Part shown: piece by piece, positions 12,594 to 22,939 of the stretch
How positions within the stretch are numbered: the stretch's first letter is position 1
How the letters are laid out: each line of letters begins with the position of its first letter
DNA from: Scytalidium lignicola
Taxonomy: Eukaryota > Ascomycota > Leotiomycetes
Length of the DNA stretch: 64,000 bases
Direction: 5' to 3'
Assembly (NCBI GenBank): GCA_002812745.2
Contig: NCSJ02000083.1
Location: forward strand, 1-64,000
Program-made: the position numbers and the translations under genes
Notes under the pieces: generated by a model
What the model saw: only the letters and a program-made list of their open reading frames with translations
Database searches by the model: none
Told to the model about the DNA's origin: nothing

Positions 12594-13654
12594 ATGGCTT
12601 TCCCGTACGGTCTTATTCTTGTTACCACAAGTTCCGCCATTGCCTTTTACCCCCAGGTTCGAGAGGGCGGCCGTGTTGTTTGGAAAGACGCTACGTCAGC
12701 ATACAAATATATCGAGCAACTTCTTACGGGGTCCCCACAACGGGCAAATATCTCGACGGGGGCTGATTCCACTGCTTTTACACCGCCGTCAGTTTTGCTC
12801 TCGAATGATACCGTTGATATCGCAGCTCGGATACAGAACCTCTTCTCGTCTATCACCATCGCCATCGAGATTCTGAAGATCTATCAGGCCGAGCAAATTA
12901 GGCAGGAGCTGAAGGGTATCTCTGATCAGATCAGAATCTACAATAACCTCGTTGCCGGAGGAGGTGGTGGCCCAGACGGATTCGCACGTCATGTTCTTGA
13001 TTTCATCAACCTCAAGATAGCTGAATATACGGCGGATGGCAAAGCGCATCGTTTTTTCGTCTACCATCCTGATACACACTGGCATGGTGCTTTTTCCAGA
13101 ATACGCCAGGAATCCGGTTTTGCACAACAGTCTTTCTTAGGCCTAAGCCACGATTTGTTCGCTGTGTTTAGACTCATGCTTTGCACTCGGGTTGCCCTTG
13201 AAGAAACCATGGGAGAGAACGCAAAGAACATCATATTTCATCTCCTAATACCCTCATACTGTACTATCGTCATTCCTCGATCTTTCATTATTATCGAAAA
13301 TCTACTTCCATTAACAATTGATGGGGAGATAGCGCAAGGCGAGCGCCTCGTTTGGTTGAACTTTCCGCACTTGGATACAAATCTTCAGCCGATGCTAACG
13401 TGGGCAACTTAGCTGATCTGCCCGAGATATCATGGAAAAAGGCTGCCATTGGAGCTTCATATGTTGGAGCCATCACAACTTTTACCGCGGCTACTGTCGC
13501 AGTAGGTCAGATCGCTACTACTGCTGTTTGTCCTCCCCTCGGTGCCGCCCTGATCTGCAATACTGTATTCGCGAGTGGTTTTGTTGCTGGAGGCTTAGTA
13601 GCAACAAGAGTGGAGAGCATGTGGGATGAGCCACCGCCAGCCCTCCTTGGGTAG
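12594..13654 (+). pseudogene. Unknown protein with glycine-rich membrane tail; probable frameshift near 13350
   Basis: I do not recognise the family. The first ORF (272 codons, to 13412) begins with a hydrophobic stretch and has a helical segment IRQELKGISDQIRIYNN with charged and polar residues at regular spacing. An overlapping frame from about 13352 to 13654 reads as convincing protein: LVELSALGYKSSADANVG, then an Ala/Gly/Thr-rich hydrophobic tail of about 60 residues likely to span a membrane (GASYVGAITTFTAATVAVG, then CPPLGAALIC and GFVAGG). No GT-AG intron joins the frames in phase, although 13352-13412 ends with a good branch point and acceptor. A 1- or 2-base indel is the simplest reading. 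It lies between two NLR loci. If the first frame is the true end, it is an intact 272-residue gene. Confidence 0.45.
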
Positions 13655-14860
13655 GCTATTGGCAACGAAGAGTAATCAATTGGAAGGAGTAACCACGCAA
13701 GAGATTTAATATATTGTATGAAGTCATAATAGCCACGGAGAAAGTACAATACATCGGTCATCTGTCAGAGATACAGAACCAAGTGATCTTACAGTACTCA
13801 ATTTTTTCCTAATAGGATTCTAGTGCTGATCTGCCAAATATCACCGTCAACAAGAACCCTCTCCTTCATGGTATCCAAGATGTCGTCTTGAATCGTTCAA
13901 CTTTCGGAGATAGCCAAGCATGCGAGCAAAACTTTATGAGTCGTAGGCTCCGCGTCTATCTTTTAGCCGTACTGCAACGACGATGCGATTCCTTCGCCCT
14001 TCCTGTATCAACCAGCCCATCCACCTCAATGCTCTGTCTCACGGATAAACGGGCCTTCTCGATAAGAGATGGTTCCGAAAGCATCATTTAAGAGATTTCT
14101 GATAACATCCCTGCCACGAATATACTCCCTATTTTGATTATAGCACTCGACTTGGAACCATAAGAGTAACCGACGCTATTCGGTCCCAAGAGTTAAATGT
14201 CGAAAGGTATTGACGATAGAGGATTGTGTATCGGATTGTGGAAGCAGAGGAATCAGCTGTTATCGATGGCCATCTAAGTAAGTTAGCGACAATGCAAAGA
14301 CTCTTTAAGCGTCTATCTTATAAGTCAACGATCCGGCTAACACTATACCTTCGATAATCGTTAATAGCGACTTATCACTTGAGCTCCAGAATTCGATTTG
14401 TTCAAGGCCTGGGTATCCGCAAACTGATAAGCTTCTTTCTTCCAACCTCAAATCATTTGATCCCAATAACATTATACGGAATAACGATCATCCCTGTTTA
14501 CCATCACTCTTCCCTGATGATAGGCGTTGACAACATTATATCTAGACGATGTTGGGAGCAAGGGAGTTTCGTTTTGCGGTATTGCGCCCAGTGCTTAGGA
14601 CAACGACATTGTGAATGTATCGAGGCTAGAGACCCAAGGTTGAAAGATGGTGGGAGACAATCTTGAAAATATGCGCTGTAGATGCTTTCCAGGAGATGTC
14701 AATGAAGCTAGGAGATTGATGCCCCCAAATGACTAGAGCGATTCATTCACGTGATTTGTTGCGAATGTGCTACGTGGCCTTTTGTCGAAAGCGGCTGCAG
14801 GCTGCAGCATCGAGGACGTTGTAAATCTCCCATTAGCCTATCCAACATCCAACGTCTAAA
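13655..14860. other. Intergenic region without a recognised gene
   Basis: Small ORFs only, none with a domain or convincing codon pattern. The last 150 bp before the transposase include the palindromic stretch ggctgcaggctgcagc. I looked for terminal inverted repeats of the adjacent Tc1 element here and found none. Confidence 0.4.
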
Positions 14861-15829
14861 ATGGCGCCAATCATGGCAGACGTGCAGCATGCAGAAATAA
14901 GTGACATGCTTCAGAGTAGGTTATTTACAAGTGAAGAAATAGCTAAAGCAAATCACTGTAGTAGGCGCTCCGTCACTAGAATAAAGAAAAACCTCCGTTG
15001 CTATGGCTCATCGAAGGCCCCTTCGAATGGTGTCGGACGACGGCGAAGTATCACCCCTCTAATGTGGGAAGCTCTAGAGGAGCGTCTGTTACAAAAAGCT
15101 TGGATGTATCTAGACGAGATGGCTCTCTTTCTGTAGGATGAGTTCGAGGAACACTTCTCAACTTCTACCATAGGGAGAGAGCTGAATCGTAGAGGCTTGA
15201 CCAAGAAGAAAATTCGTCGCGTAGCAAAAGAACGGAATGCTGATCTACGAGACTTATACCTGTACAATACATCAGATATACTTCCAGAACAGTTTGTTTT
15301 CATAGATGAATCGGGCTGTGACACGCGAAATGGATATAGACGGACTGGCTGGTCTCCTCTTGGGGTGACTCCGGTTCAGATTGCCAAGTTCCAGCGTGGA
15401 CAGCGATATCAAATATTACCAGCTTATACACAGGATGGTATTATCTTCGTAAAGGTCTTCCAAGGATCCACAGATAGCGCCATGTTCGAAGAGTTCATAG
15501 AGCAGCTCTTACCTTCGTGTGGTAAATGGCCAGAGAAGCATTCAGTTCTGGTTATGGACAATGCATCCTTTCATCATTCCGAACGTATTGGACAACTGTG
15601 TCGTGATGCCGGTGTAAGGTTGGTATATTTGCCTCCGTATTCACCTGATCTTAATCCTATTGAGGAGTTTTTCGCCGAGTTGAAGGCTTTTATCAAGCGC
15701 AATTGGCATAACTACGAGGAAAATCCACGCCAAAGCTTCCAGGCTTTTCTGGAATCGTGTATTAATGTGGTTGGAGGAAATGAGCAAAGTGCCAAGGGAC
15801 ATTTTAGGCATTTAGGAATTAGCTATTGA
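14861..15829 (+). pseudogene. Tc1/mariner transposase (DD34E), one nonsense codon
   Basis: A single 322-codon frame with one TAG at 15134 (codon 92). The N-terminal part is a helix-turn-helix (SEEIAKANHCSRRSVTRIKK) and an HTH_Tnp-like linker (IGRELNRRGLTKKKIRRVAK). The DDE_3 catalytic core follows: FIDESGCD, VMDNASFHH and SPDLNPIEEFF, with 34 residues between the second D and the E. The Trp-bearing block RRTGWSPLGVTP is kept. All catalytic residues are present. Apart from the stop there is no frameshift, so the copy is young or recently inactivated. TAG could come from TGG by one G-to-A change, or from a Tyr codon. The next gene relic begins only about 110 bp downstream on the other strand. 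Confidence 0.85.
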
Positions 15830-15941
15830 AGAGCGAATGCATGGTACCGTAATAAATTAGAATTAGTAATCTTAATGCAGCAAAATTATTGCAATGTAAC
15901 GACAGCTGAACAAATGACCAGTGACCACCCTTCATCTAAAC

Positions 15942-17216
15942 TCCCTCTATCTCAGTTCGCTTGCGCTTCTTACTACCAACCCAATGATCAATGTCGCATA
16001 AGATTCGCAAGACAGTCCCCTTTTAAACACCTTTCTTATCTAGAACCTCTAAAAGGTCTGGATCTGATTGAATCGTTTCAAGATCTAGGTTTCGTTCTAT
16101 TATCGTATCACAAGCTGTTTTAAAATCATTCTTCAGATTTTGCCTCTTGACCCTTGATTGCTGCCAAGCATAGTATTCTTCCACTATTTCATCCTGAAAG
16201 CCAGGAATATTAAGACGGTTAATTTGAGGCATGTCCGGGACCGGGGTTCCAGCTCGTGAATTTCCTGGGAGGGGGGACTGTGATGGCAGCATGTTTGTGA
16301 TATTAATGTTAGGGCCACTCGTTGTTAACGTATTATTAGAAGCCTTTTTATGCCTCTCGAGCGATTGCTGGTCCTCCAGATATAGCTGATCGCGAATGTC
16401 CTAAGGCACATCTTCGTGGGTCTCTAATGGACCACCTCCCTGCACGTGTGTAATAATGTCCTGTAAGCGGGGTGACCTGAGTTTGTAATGCTTTTTGCCA
16501 ACAGAGTCAATCCAGCAATGAGATCCCTTGTCACAATGAGCATTACAACAGCGGAAAAAATTGTATACTTTCTGCCAAATGGGCAACTACCTAGCAGACC
16601 CCTGTTCTGCCAGCTGAGCTTCTCGTTGATCAAGCATCCACTGAGTTGTTGATAAACAACTCCTAGTATTCACGCCTCGTGACAAGATCCCCCGCGATTG
16701 GCTAGTATCTACATAGTTAAATAATAGGTTCAATATGAGTTTCTTACCTGCACGAAACAATCCGCCCTATTCGACAAGTTGCTTTTCTATAATTGACCAA
16801 TCAATATCCGTCTCATCAAATTGCTTTGTAAGATCATGCTCTCGAGCCTTCATGACAGAAACCACAACAGTTGTATACTCCGAAGTGAGAGGCCTATTCT
16901 TTTTCTGCAAAAGGGTCTGTAACTTAGGCTGGAGGAAGTTTTCCCAGTAAGCAGCAAGTGCTAGGATGACATCCTGCTCTGTATCCTTTAGCATTATTGC
17001 CCTGTTATTCACCGTCACCTTCCACTCAATGGAGTAGTGTATATAAATTGGCGGAACTTCATCATATGTTCTCTCGCTATCCCAGTCGGCAAACTGACAT
17101 AATCCAAGCTTGTTTACCTGTGTAGGCTGTTGACTAGGCACATCATCATCATATAAGTCCCACGGTTCTTCTGGATCATATGAGTCATCGGAAGGGTCAG
17201 GGCTGGTCATTGTCAC
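15942..17216 (-). pseudogene. Repeat-family hypothetical protein with four in-frame stops
   Basis: One frame runs from ATG at 17216 to TAG at about 15942 and holds premature stops near 16767 (TAG), 16588 (TAG), 16401 (TAG) and 16023 (TAA). The protein starts with an acidic region (DPSDDSYDPEEPWDLYDDD), then reads FADWDSERTYDEVPP, IHYSIEWKV and TDIDWSIIEKQL. A Cys/His cluster follows (CCNAHCDKGSHCW, then VGKKHYKLRSP), then a Ser/Pro/Asn linker, and the C-terminus IPGFQDEIVEEYYAWQQS. I recall similar proteins as a multi-copy family in many filamentous ascomycetes, without known function; that is memory, not a search. The Cys/His cluster may bind metal. The close neighbouring transposase hints at mobility but no shared ends were found. 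Confidence 0.6.
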
Positions 17217-17938
17217 GTCAACACCTTTTGGGCGATTAGGTCATGGGTTTGAAGGGTCCGGCCCTAGGTAACACACTGGCAGGGAGTGCCAGCTGTGAAA
17301 GATTAGCTATCTAATCCTATATCATCATAAGTCGTTAGCAAAATTGTCCTTCGCCAGCCATGACTTGCCACTGAAACCCGTATCTCAGGGATAACTCGAA
17401 ATAACTAATCCTCGGCGGGGTAACGCTGGCCAATCTCGCAGCCTTGTCTGTGGCGTAAGGTACCTGCCCTCACAGCACATAAATAAAGAACGTATAGTGA
17501 GCTATTTCACCAGCTAGGAAACCTGCTTTCGGTAGAAAGAATGAATGCACGATACAGGAGGAATCTGAAATGTAGAGGTCATGTATATAATAATAACGTA
17601 GAAAGTTCTCGAATGTCATGGAATTGCATCCTCAGGCAGAATATAGCACGTAATAAAACAGCGAATACAAGCCCACAACTAATGTCGCGCGCTAATACCA
17701 GCACAGTATAGTAGTAAATACTGAAAGTTATAATGCTGATATTACAGTTATATCGCTACATGATCTAAATTGAAGGGGCAAGTTTGCTGCACCAAGGTAT
17801 GCAGCAAGTTGGATAGATGGAACTGCTCATACGAAACGATCACGGTTAAGCGAGCAGAATGCTACCCCAAAAAGAGCAGTCAACGCCAACATAAACTAAA
17901 GTTTAAGCCAGCTCGTGTCTAACGGGCCTTGCTATTGA
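17217..17938. other. Intergenic region, 3' flank of the NLR
   Basis: Ordinary base composition, no ORF of note. It holds the 5' flank of the upstream relic and the 3' end of the NLR transcript. Confidence 0.4.
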
Positions 17939-20900
17939 TCATACAAGTTTTGGCCCTTGTCTAAACTGAAGAAATGAAAGTCTCCCTGATGAATGTCCTA
18001 AAACAATAGTTTTATCCCAAAATGCCTCACATGTAGGTCGGTAATCAGGAGGTAGCCAGAGAATATTCGTTTCACCTTCTACTACCCAATGATTGTATAC
18101 ATATAACGTAGGTTGCAGATTACCGTCTGGCGAGAAGGCGACTGGTCTGATAGAGCTCGAGTGGCCCTCGAGTGTCTGTAGCACTCTTCCTGTCATGGTG
18201 TCCCAGAGTCGTATGGTCTCGTCGTATGCCCAGGATATGACCTGCTTGCCGTCTGGCGAGAAGGCAACTGACCTAACAGAACTCGAGTGTTCCTCGAGCG
18301 TCTGTAACATTCTTCCTGTCAAGACATCCCAGAGTCGAACAGTCTCGTCATCTGACCCAGATACAACTTGTTTGCCGTCTGGTGAGAAGGCGACAGAGTT
18401 GACCCAACTTGAGTGGCCTTTGAGCGTCTGTAGTATTTTTCCTGTTGTAACATCCCAAAGTCGTATTGTTTCGTCGTATGCCCCAGACACAACTTGCTTA
18501 CCATCTGGTGAAAAGGCAACTGACCTGACGAAATCCAAGTGACCCTTGAGCGTCTGTAGCATTTTTCCTGTTGAGGTATCCCAAAGTCGAACAGTCTGGT
18601 CATCTGACCCAGATACGACTTGTTTGCCGTCTGGAGAGAAGGCGACTGAGTTAACAATGCTTGAATGGCTCTCGAATGTCTGTAACACTACTCTGCTCGT
18701 GGTATCCCAAAGTCGAACAGTCATGTCGCTTGAACCAGACATGACCAGCTTGCCGTCCGGTGAGAAGGTAACTGTATTAACGATGTGTGAATGACCTTCG
18801 AACGTCTGTAGCATTTTTCCTGTTACAGTATCCCAAAGTTGTACTGTCTTGTCATTAGACCCAGACACGACCTGCTTGCCGTCTGGCGAGAAGGCGACTG
18901 AGTTGACGGTGCTCGAGTGGCCCTCGAACGTCTGTAGCACCGCTCCGCTCACAGCATCCCAGAGTCGAACAGTCCTGTCCCTTGAACCAGATACAACCTG
19001 CTTGCCGTCTAGTGAGAAAGCAACTGAAAAAACCCAGCTTGAGTGGCCCTCGAACATTTGTAACGTTCTTTTTGTCATGATATCCCAGAGTTGAACAGTC
19101 TTGTTTCCTGATCCAAATACAACTTGTTTGCCATCTGGTGAAAAAACAACTGGACTAACAATATTTGAGTGATTCTCGAGTATATGTAAAACTGCTCCAC
19201 TCACAACATCCCAAAGTCGAACAGTCTTGTCCTTTGATCCCGATATAACCTGCTTGCCATCTGGTGAGAAAGCGACTGACTTGACAGAGCTCGAGTGGCT
19301 CTCGAGCATTTGTAGCATTTTCCCTGTCGTGGTATCCCAGAAACGAACAATCCTGTCTTCTGACCCAGACACAATCTGCTTACCATCCGGTGAGAAGGCG
19401 ACTGAGTTGACAGTGCTTGAGTGACCCTCAAGCGTCTGTAGCATTCTCCCTGTCGCAGTATCCCAGAGTCGAACGGTTTTGTCGTGAGACCCAGACACGA
19501 CTTGCTTGCCGTCTGGTGAGAAGGCAACTGAGTTGACAAAGCTTGAGTGGCCCTCGAGTGTCTGTAGCGCTGCACTCCAATGTTCTTGCACTCTAGGCTT
19601 CCTTTGGATCCAAGGGGGGATGCAATTTATGAAGGTTTCTCGAACAATGCTCTTCTCCGGAGAAAAGATAAGCGCTGAACAATATGATTGAAGGGGTGTC
19701 TGTTCAATTACTTGTCGATTAGAGAGCGCAAACCGCTTTGCATCATGTATAAACGCACGTACATCGGGGTTTTCATTAACCTAAGGGCAAGTTAACTAGG
19801 CTCCTATAAACAATAGATAAGACAGCTTACAGAAACGTGAGCTTCTAAAGACAATATTGCTTGGATACCTTCTGACATCTTGCCCATCCACCCAAGCGCC
19901 TCAAGCCAGTGTAGTATATGAGCCTGCAGAAACCGGTAAGCTTCCTCGCTATTCTGAACCTGAGAACTACTCTTTCGCAGATGCTGGACCCAGTAAAGAC
20001 ATGCATATTGAATTTCGGGCGGAAGGCATTTCTCAATCCAACTGCTCTCAATTTGATTGGGTTGACTACCAGGAGCATGCATTTTGCAAATGTCCTTCTC
20101 AAATGTCTGGGACATTAGCTGTATGCAGCCAGCAGCTAATGTCTGGTGTGCCACTGTCTCATCCACCCAAAAATCCCCACATCGATCTTTGTTAAGGAGG
20201 AAGTCGCGAAAGGAAGGGTGATGCAGGCGGAGATGGTGAGTCGGGTCTTCTGGAACATCAAGGATCGCATAAAGGTCCTTAAGTGTCCAATCGACATCTT
20301 CCTTTGGAAGGTGCAATAGAGTGCTCAATGAAGAAGGAGAAAGAGGTGAGAGCAGCACTACTATGCTTCCAAGCGTATGCTTTAACATATCGCATGCCTC
20401 TTCTTTCTCTTCATCTGAATATTCTGAGGAGATAGAGTGCTTGAGGACGGCAAGGTAGATCTCGTTGAGGTGCTTCTCTGGTGCAGTAGCAGTGCTGCTG
20501 CTGCCCTTGAGAATTATATCCAGTCTCCTACGTGCAAATCGCTTCCCTTCGCGGATAAACCGACATGCTGTTGCCGCCCAAATAAAGAGGCCACAAGTAT
20601 ATAGAACCAGCTGACTTAGAACCGCTTTGCCTGGCCAGTCTGCGCCAAGAGCGCACTCCTGCCTGATTGCCCCCAGATTATATTCCAGGAATATAAAGAT
20701 GTCATGGTTCACAACTGTAGACTGTATGTTGTGGAGTATGAAGTCCTGGTGCTCAGCTCGTGGGATACAGTGTATGCCGTGTCGGATTAAAACATTGGGT
20801 CGACTCGTCAAAAAGACTTGAAGTCTTACTGTCGCTAATGATGGAGCTTTAGCTAATAGCTGTAGAATAATCTGGATATTGTTATCATCCTCGCACTCAT

Positions 20901-21565
20901 CGAGTGCATCAACAACGATAATATAAGAGGATTTGGAACTGTTCTTTAGCTTCGAAAGTGGACTGAAAATAAGGTGGCTCCACTGGTCCAAGAGGGATAG
21001 GCTCGCAATGTTACTCTGCTCTCTCACAGCATCACGGATATGGGATTGGAGAGATGGCACGGTAGACGCGAGCTGCACGGCAAGACTTGTGAAGAACTTG
21101 CTGGCATTGCTTACATCTCCGCCACCCTTCGAGAACAAGAAGCTAGCTCCAAGACGCTTCTGGTCAAAGAATCTGCGAGCGACAGTGCGGGCAATCGTCG
21201 ACTTTCCTGTCCCAGCTAGGCCGTTTAGCCAGAAAATACCCTGCACATCTTGCGCGTCTTTTCCATCAGCCCAGTTATATATATCTTGCAGAAGGTCGAC
21301 GCGAGTATCAGGGAGACAAACGGGTTCGTGCTGGCGGCTATAGGAATTAAAGGCCGCATTTGTTGCAAAGGGGAGGAGATTGAGCAGGTCTTCTGGGCCT
21401 GTTGCGTGTTAGTTTGTGATAAGACGCCACTTCTGTATCTGCAAGGAACTGACTGTTATGAAATATGTTCCCAAGTTGGGCTGTTGCGCCTTCACGAATT
21501 TGAATGTGGTGATATTGATTGCTCTGAGTGGGTGTTTGCCTGCTTGGCTGCTCGGGAAGTGACAT
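17939..21565 (-). CDS. NACHT-WD40 NLR with N-terminal HET-s-related amyloid motif
   Basis: Three exons: 21565-21454, 21398-19831 and 19780-17939. The introns (55 bp with donor GTCAGT and branch CTAAC; 50 bp with donor GTAAGC) leave 3522 coding bases and 1173 residues. Residues 18-35 (YHHIQIREGATAQLGNIF) resemble HET-s-type amyloid repeats and are the likely signalling motif. NACHT follows, with Walker A GLAGTGKST at 97-105, Walker B VVDALDECED near 199-208 and LTSRPN. From about residue 631 there are eleven 42-residue WD40 repeats plus a broken twelfth, nearly identical, each around FSPDGKQVVSGS..KTVRLWD. The protein is a candidate cytosolic sensor. Ligand binding by the propeller would drive NACHT oligomerisation and nucleate amyloid in the partner. 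It is transcribed divergently from the HET-S-like gene 534 bp away. No stop interrupts it. Confidence 0.88.
18100..19588 (-). repeat. 126-bp tandem repeats encoding the WD40 propeller
   Basis: About 11.7 head-to-tail units of 126 bp, each one WD40 repeat. The conserved core (ttgccgtctggtgagaaggc on the plus strand, with few changes) recurs in every unit; differences cluster in a few codons. High internal identity is known in fungal NWD genes, where repeats shuffle by unequal exchange. Confidence 0.9.
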
Positions 21566-22099
21566 TGCGATCGACCGTATAAGCTAGTCGCGGCAAAAGC
21601 GGAGAACGGCGCCAGCGAGAGCCTAAAGCCCCAGTCTGTGAATTGTGAAGTACGGAAGGGGGTTTCAATAATGACTGGCGCACCCCATGTAAGGCTACGA
21701 GCCAATCACTCACACGGTTTGGACCATAATTCACGCTGCTTTAATAATAGAAAGAAATCACACTATTTTCGAGTTCTCATGCCATACAATGATTATATAA
21801 ATCGACTAAAGTAGCATCATATAATACCCTGATTAAGGNCAAAAAATTCTCGCTTGCCAGGGGTGCGCCAGTCATTATTGAAACCCCCTTCCGTACAAAG
21901 CTTCTACTTCCTCTCGTAAATCGGTGCTGGCACGATCTCGTCGTTGATGGTAAGGGTACTCCTCATTTGCTCTGTAACCGTAATTATGTGTTGCATTAGC
22001 CTAGTTTGATGAGGCTGCAGCCGAAGTCCTGGTGAGGACTTCCTACCTACTCTCTCGATCAACCTCAGCATGTCTCTTGCATTATCATTTCTCTTGGCA
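21566..22099. promoter_or_regulatory. Shared divergent promoter region of the NLR / HET-S-like pair
   Basis: The two start codons lie head to head, 534 bp apart, so this stretch must hold both promoters. About half of it (21650-21896) is occupied by an inverted-repeat element. Which core signals are used cannot be read from the sequence. Confidence 0.6.
21650..21896. mobile_element. Inverted-repeat element (MITE-like), copy A
   Basis: Perfect 37-bp inverted repeats at 21650-21686 and 21860-21896, starting gtacggaagggggtttcaat. The right arm continues inward with a ctcgcttg block that is also found beside copies B and C near 44230-44480. The ends read TA-CGG..CCG-TA, which fits a TA target duplication as made by Tc1/mariner-type elements. 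There is no coding capacity. An ambiguous base lies at 21839. Confidence 0.75.
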
Positions 22100-22939
22100 A
22101 TGGCAGAGCCGTTCGGCATTGTCGCTGGTGTTGTTGGCATTGCATCTGCTTTCACAGCTTGTGTTGACTGCTTCGAATACGTCCAGTTTGGTCGCCACTT
22201 TGGTCGAGATTTCGAGACCAGCAAGCTTGCTCTTGATTGTGCAAGACTTCGTCTTACGCGATGGGGTGAGTCTGTCAACATCTACAATGATCCTAAACTA
22301 GGCCGGCAGGATGCTACAGTGGCCGAGATTCAACTTGCAGAGGAGGCGCTGCTGCAAATTCTAGTGCTCTTTGCAGACACTGAGAGCATCTCCAAAAAGT
22401 ATAGGTTGACTGCGAATGTTGGCGAGGACCTTTCAACATTTTCAACAGGTGATATGAATCCAAAGATGGCCGTGCTAGATAATAAAATGAAAGGCTTGGC
22501 TACACAGCGTCAAAAGAAGGGTCGATTCTTGAGGCTTGCTAGCTGGGCTCTCTATCACAGGTCCACTCTGAAAGACCTTCTCGAACAGATCGTCTTCCTC
22601 GTCGATGAAATCGAAAATTTATTCCCCGCACATCAGGCCCAAACCACGCTTGCCCAGCAAGAAGTAACAGAGATTGGCGACAGGCAGTCTCTTAAGCTGA
22701 TCGAGGATGCAACCACGGGTGTCGATAGCCTGCTCCAAAAAACGGCAAAGGAAGTAATCGCAGGTCATCAGTACTCGAATATTAAGATCAAAGGACAGGC
22801 CCATACTGGGGATGCATACAGTAGTGACTGGAGTGGGGGTGCGATTGGGGCATTTCACAAATATGATGGCATCGAGGTTGAGAATGGTGGAAAGGCTTTG
22901 GTCGGGAACAAGTATGGTGGAAAGGACTTCTGGGATTAA
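22100..22939 (+). CDS. HET-S-like HeLo-domain protein with C-terminal prion domain
   Basis: A single-exon 279-residue protein. The start at 22100 is chosen because HeLo proteins begin M-x-EPFGIVAG; an in-frame ATG at 22070 would add ten residues. Residues 1 to about 220 form the helical HeLo domain (VDCFEYVQ, LRLTRWGESVNIY, FVDEIENLFP equivalent LVDEIENLFP). The tail has two amyloid pseudo-repeats, R1 near 225-245 (YSNIKIKGQAHTGDAY) and R2 near 255-278 (YDGIEVENGGKALVGNKY, then GGKDFW). In Podospora the HET-S homologue is a membrane-attacking cell-death executioner switched on by amyloid templating of this tail. Position 33 is His, as in the active HET-S type, and position 23 is Asp. The family length is about 289. 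No disabling change is seen. The divergent NLR neighbour is the likely upstream sensor. Confidence 0.92.
   Translation: MAEPFGIVAGVVGIASAFTACVDCFEYVQFGRHFGRDFETSKLALDCARLRLTRWGESVNIYNDPKLGRQDATVAEIQLAEEALLQILVLFADTESISKKYRLTANVGEDLSTFSTGDMNPKMAVLDNKMKGLATQRQKKGRFLRLASWALYHRSTLKDLLEQIVFLVDEIENLFPAHQAQTTLAQQEVTEIGDRQSLKLIEDATTGVDSLLQKTAKEVIAGHQYSNIKIKGQAHTGDAYSSDWSGGAIGAFHKYDGIEVENGGKALVGNKYGGKDFWD

Noticed and set aside
13352..13412. Possible intron joining the two frames of the unknown gene (GTTTGG donor, GCTAACG branch, AACTTAG acceptor)
   Set aside because: Splicing there leaves the downstream exon in the wrong frame.
18093..19424. Plus-strand ORFs with repeated CLPSGEKATELT
   Set aside because: They are the complementary-strand shadow of the WD40 repeats of the NLR.
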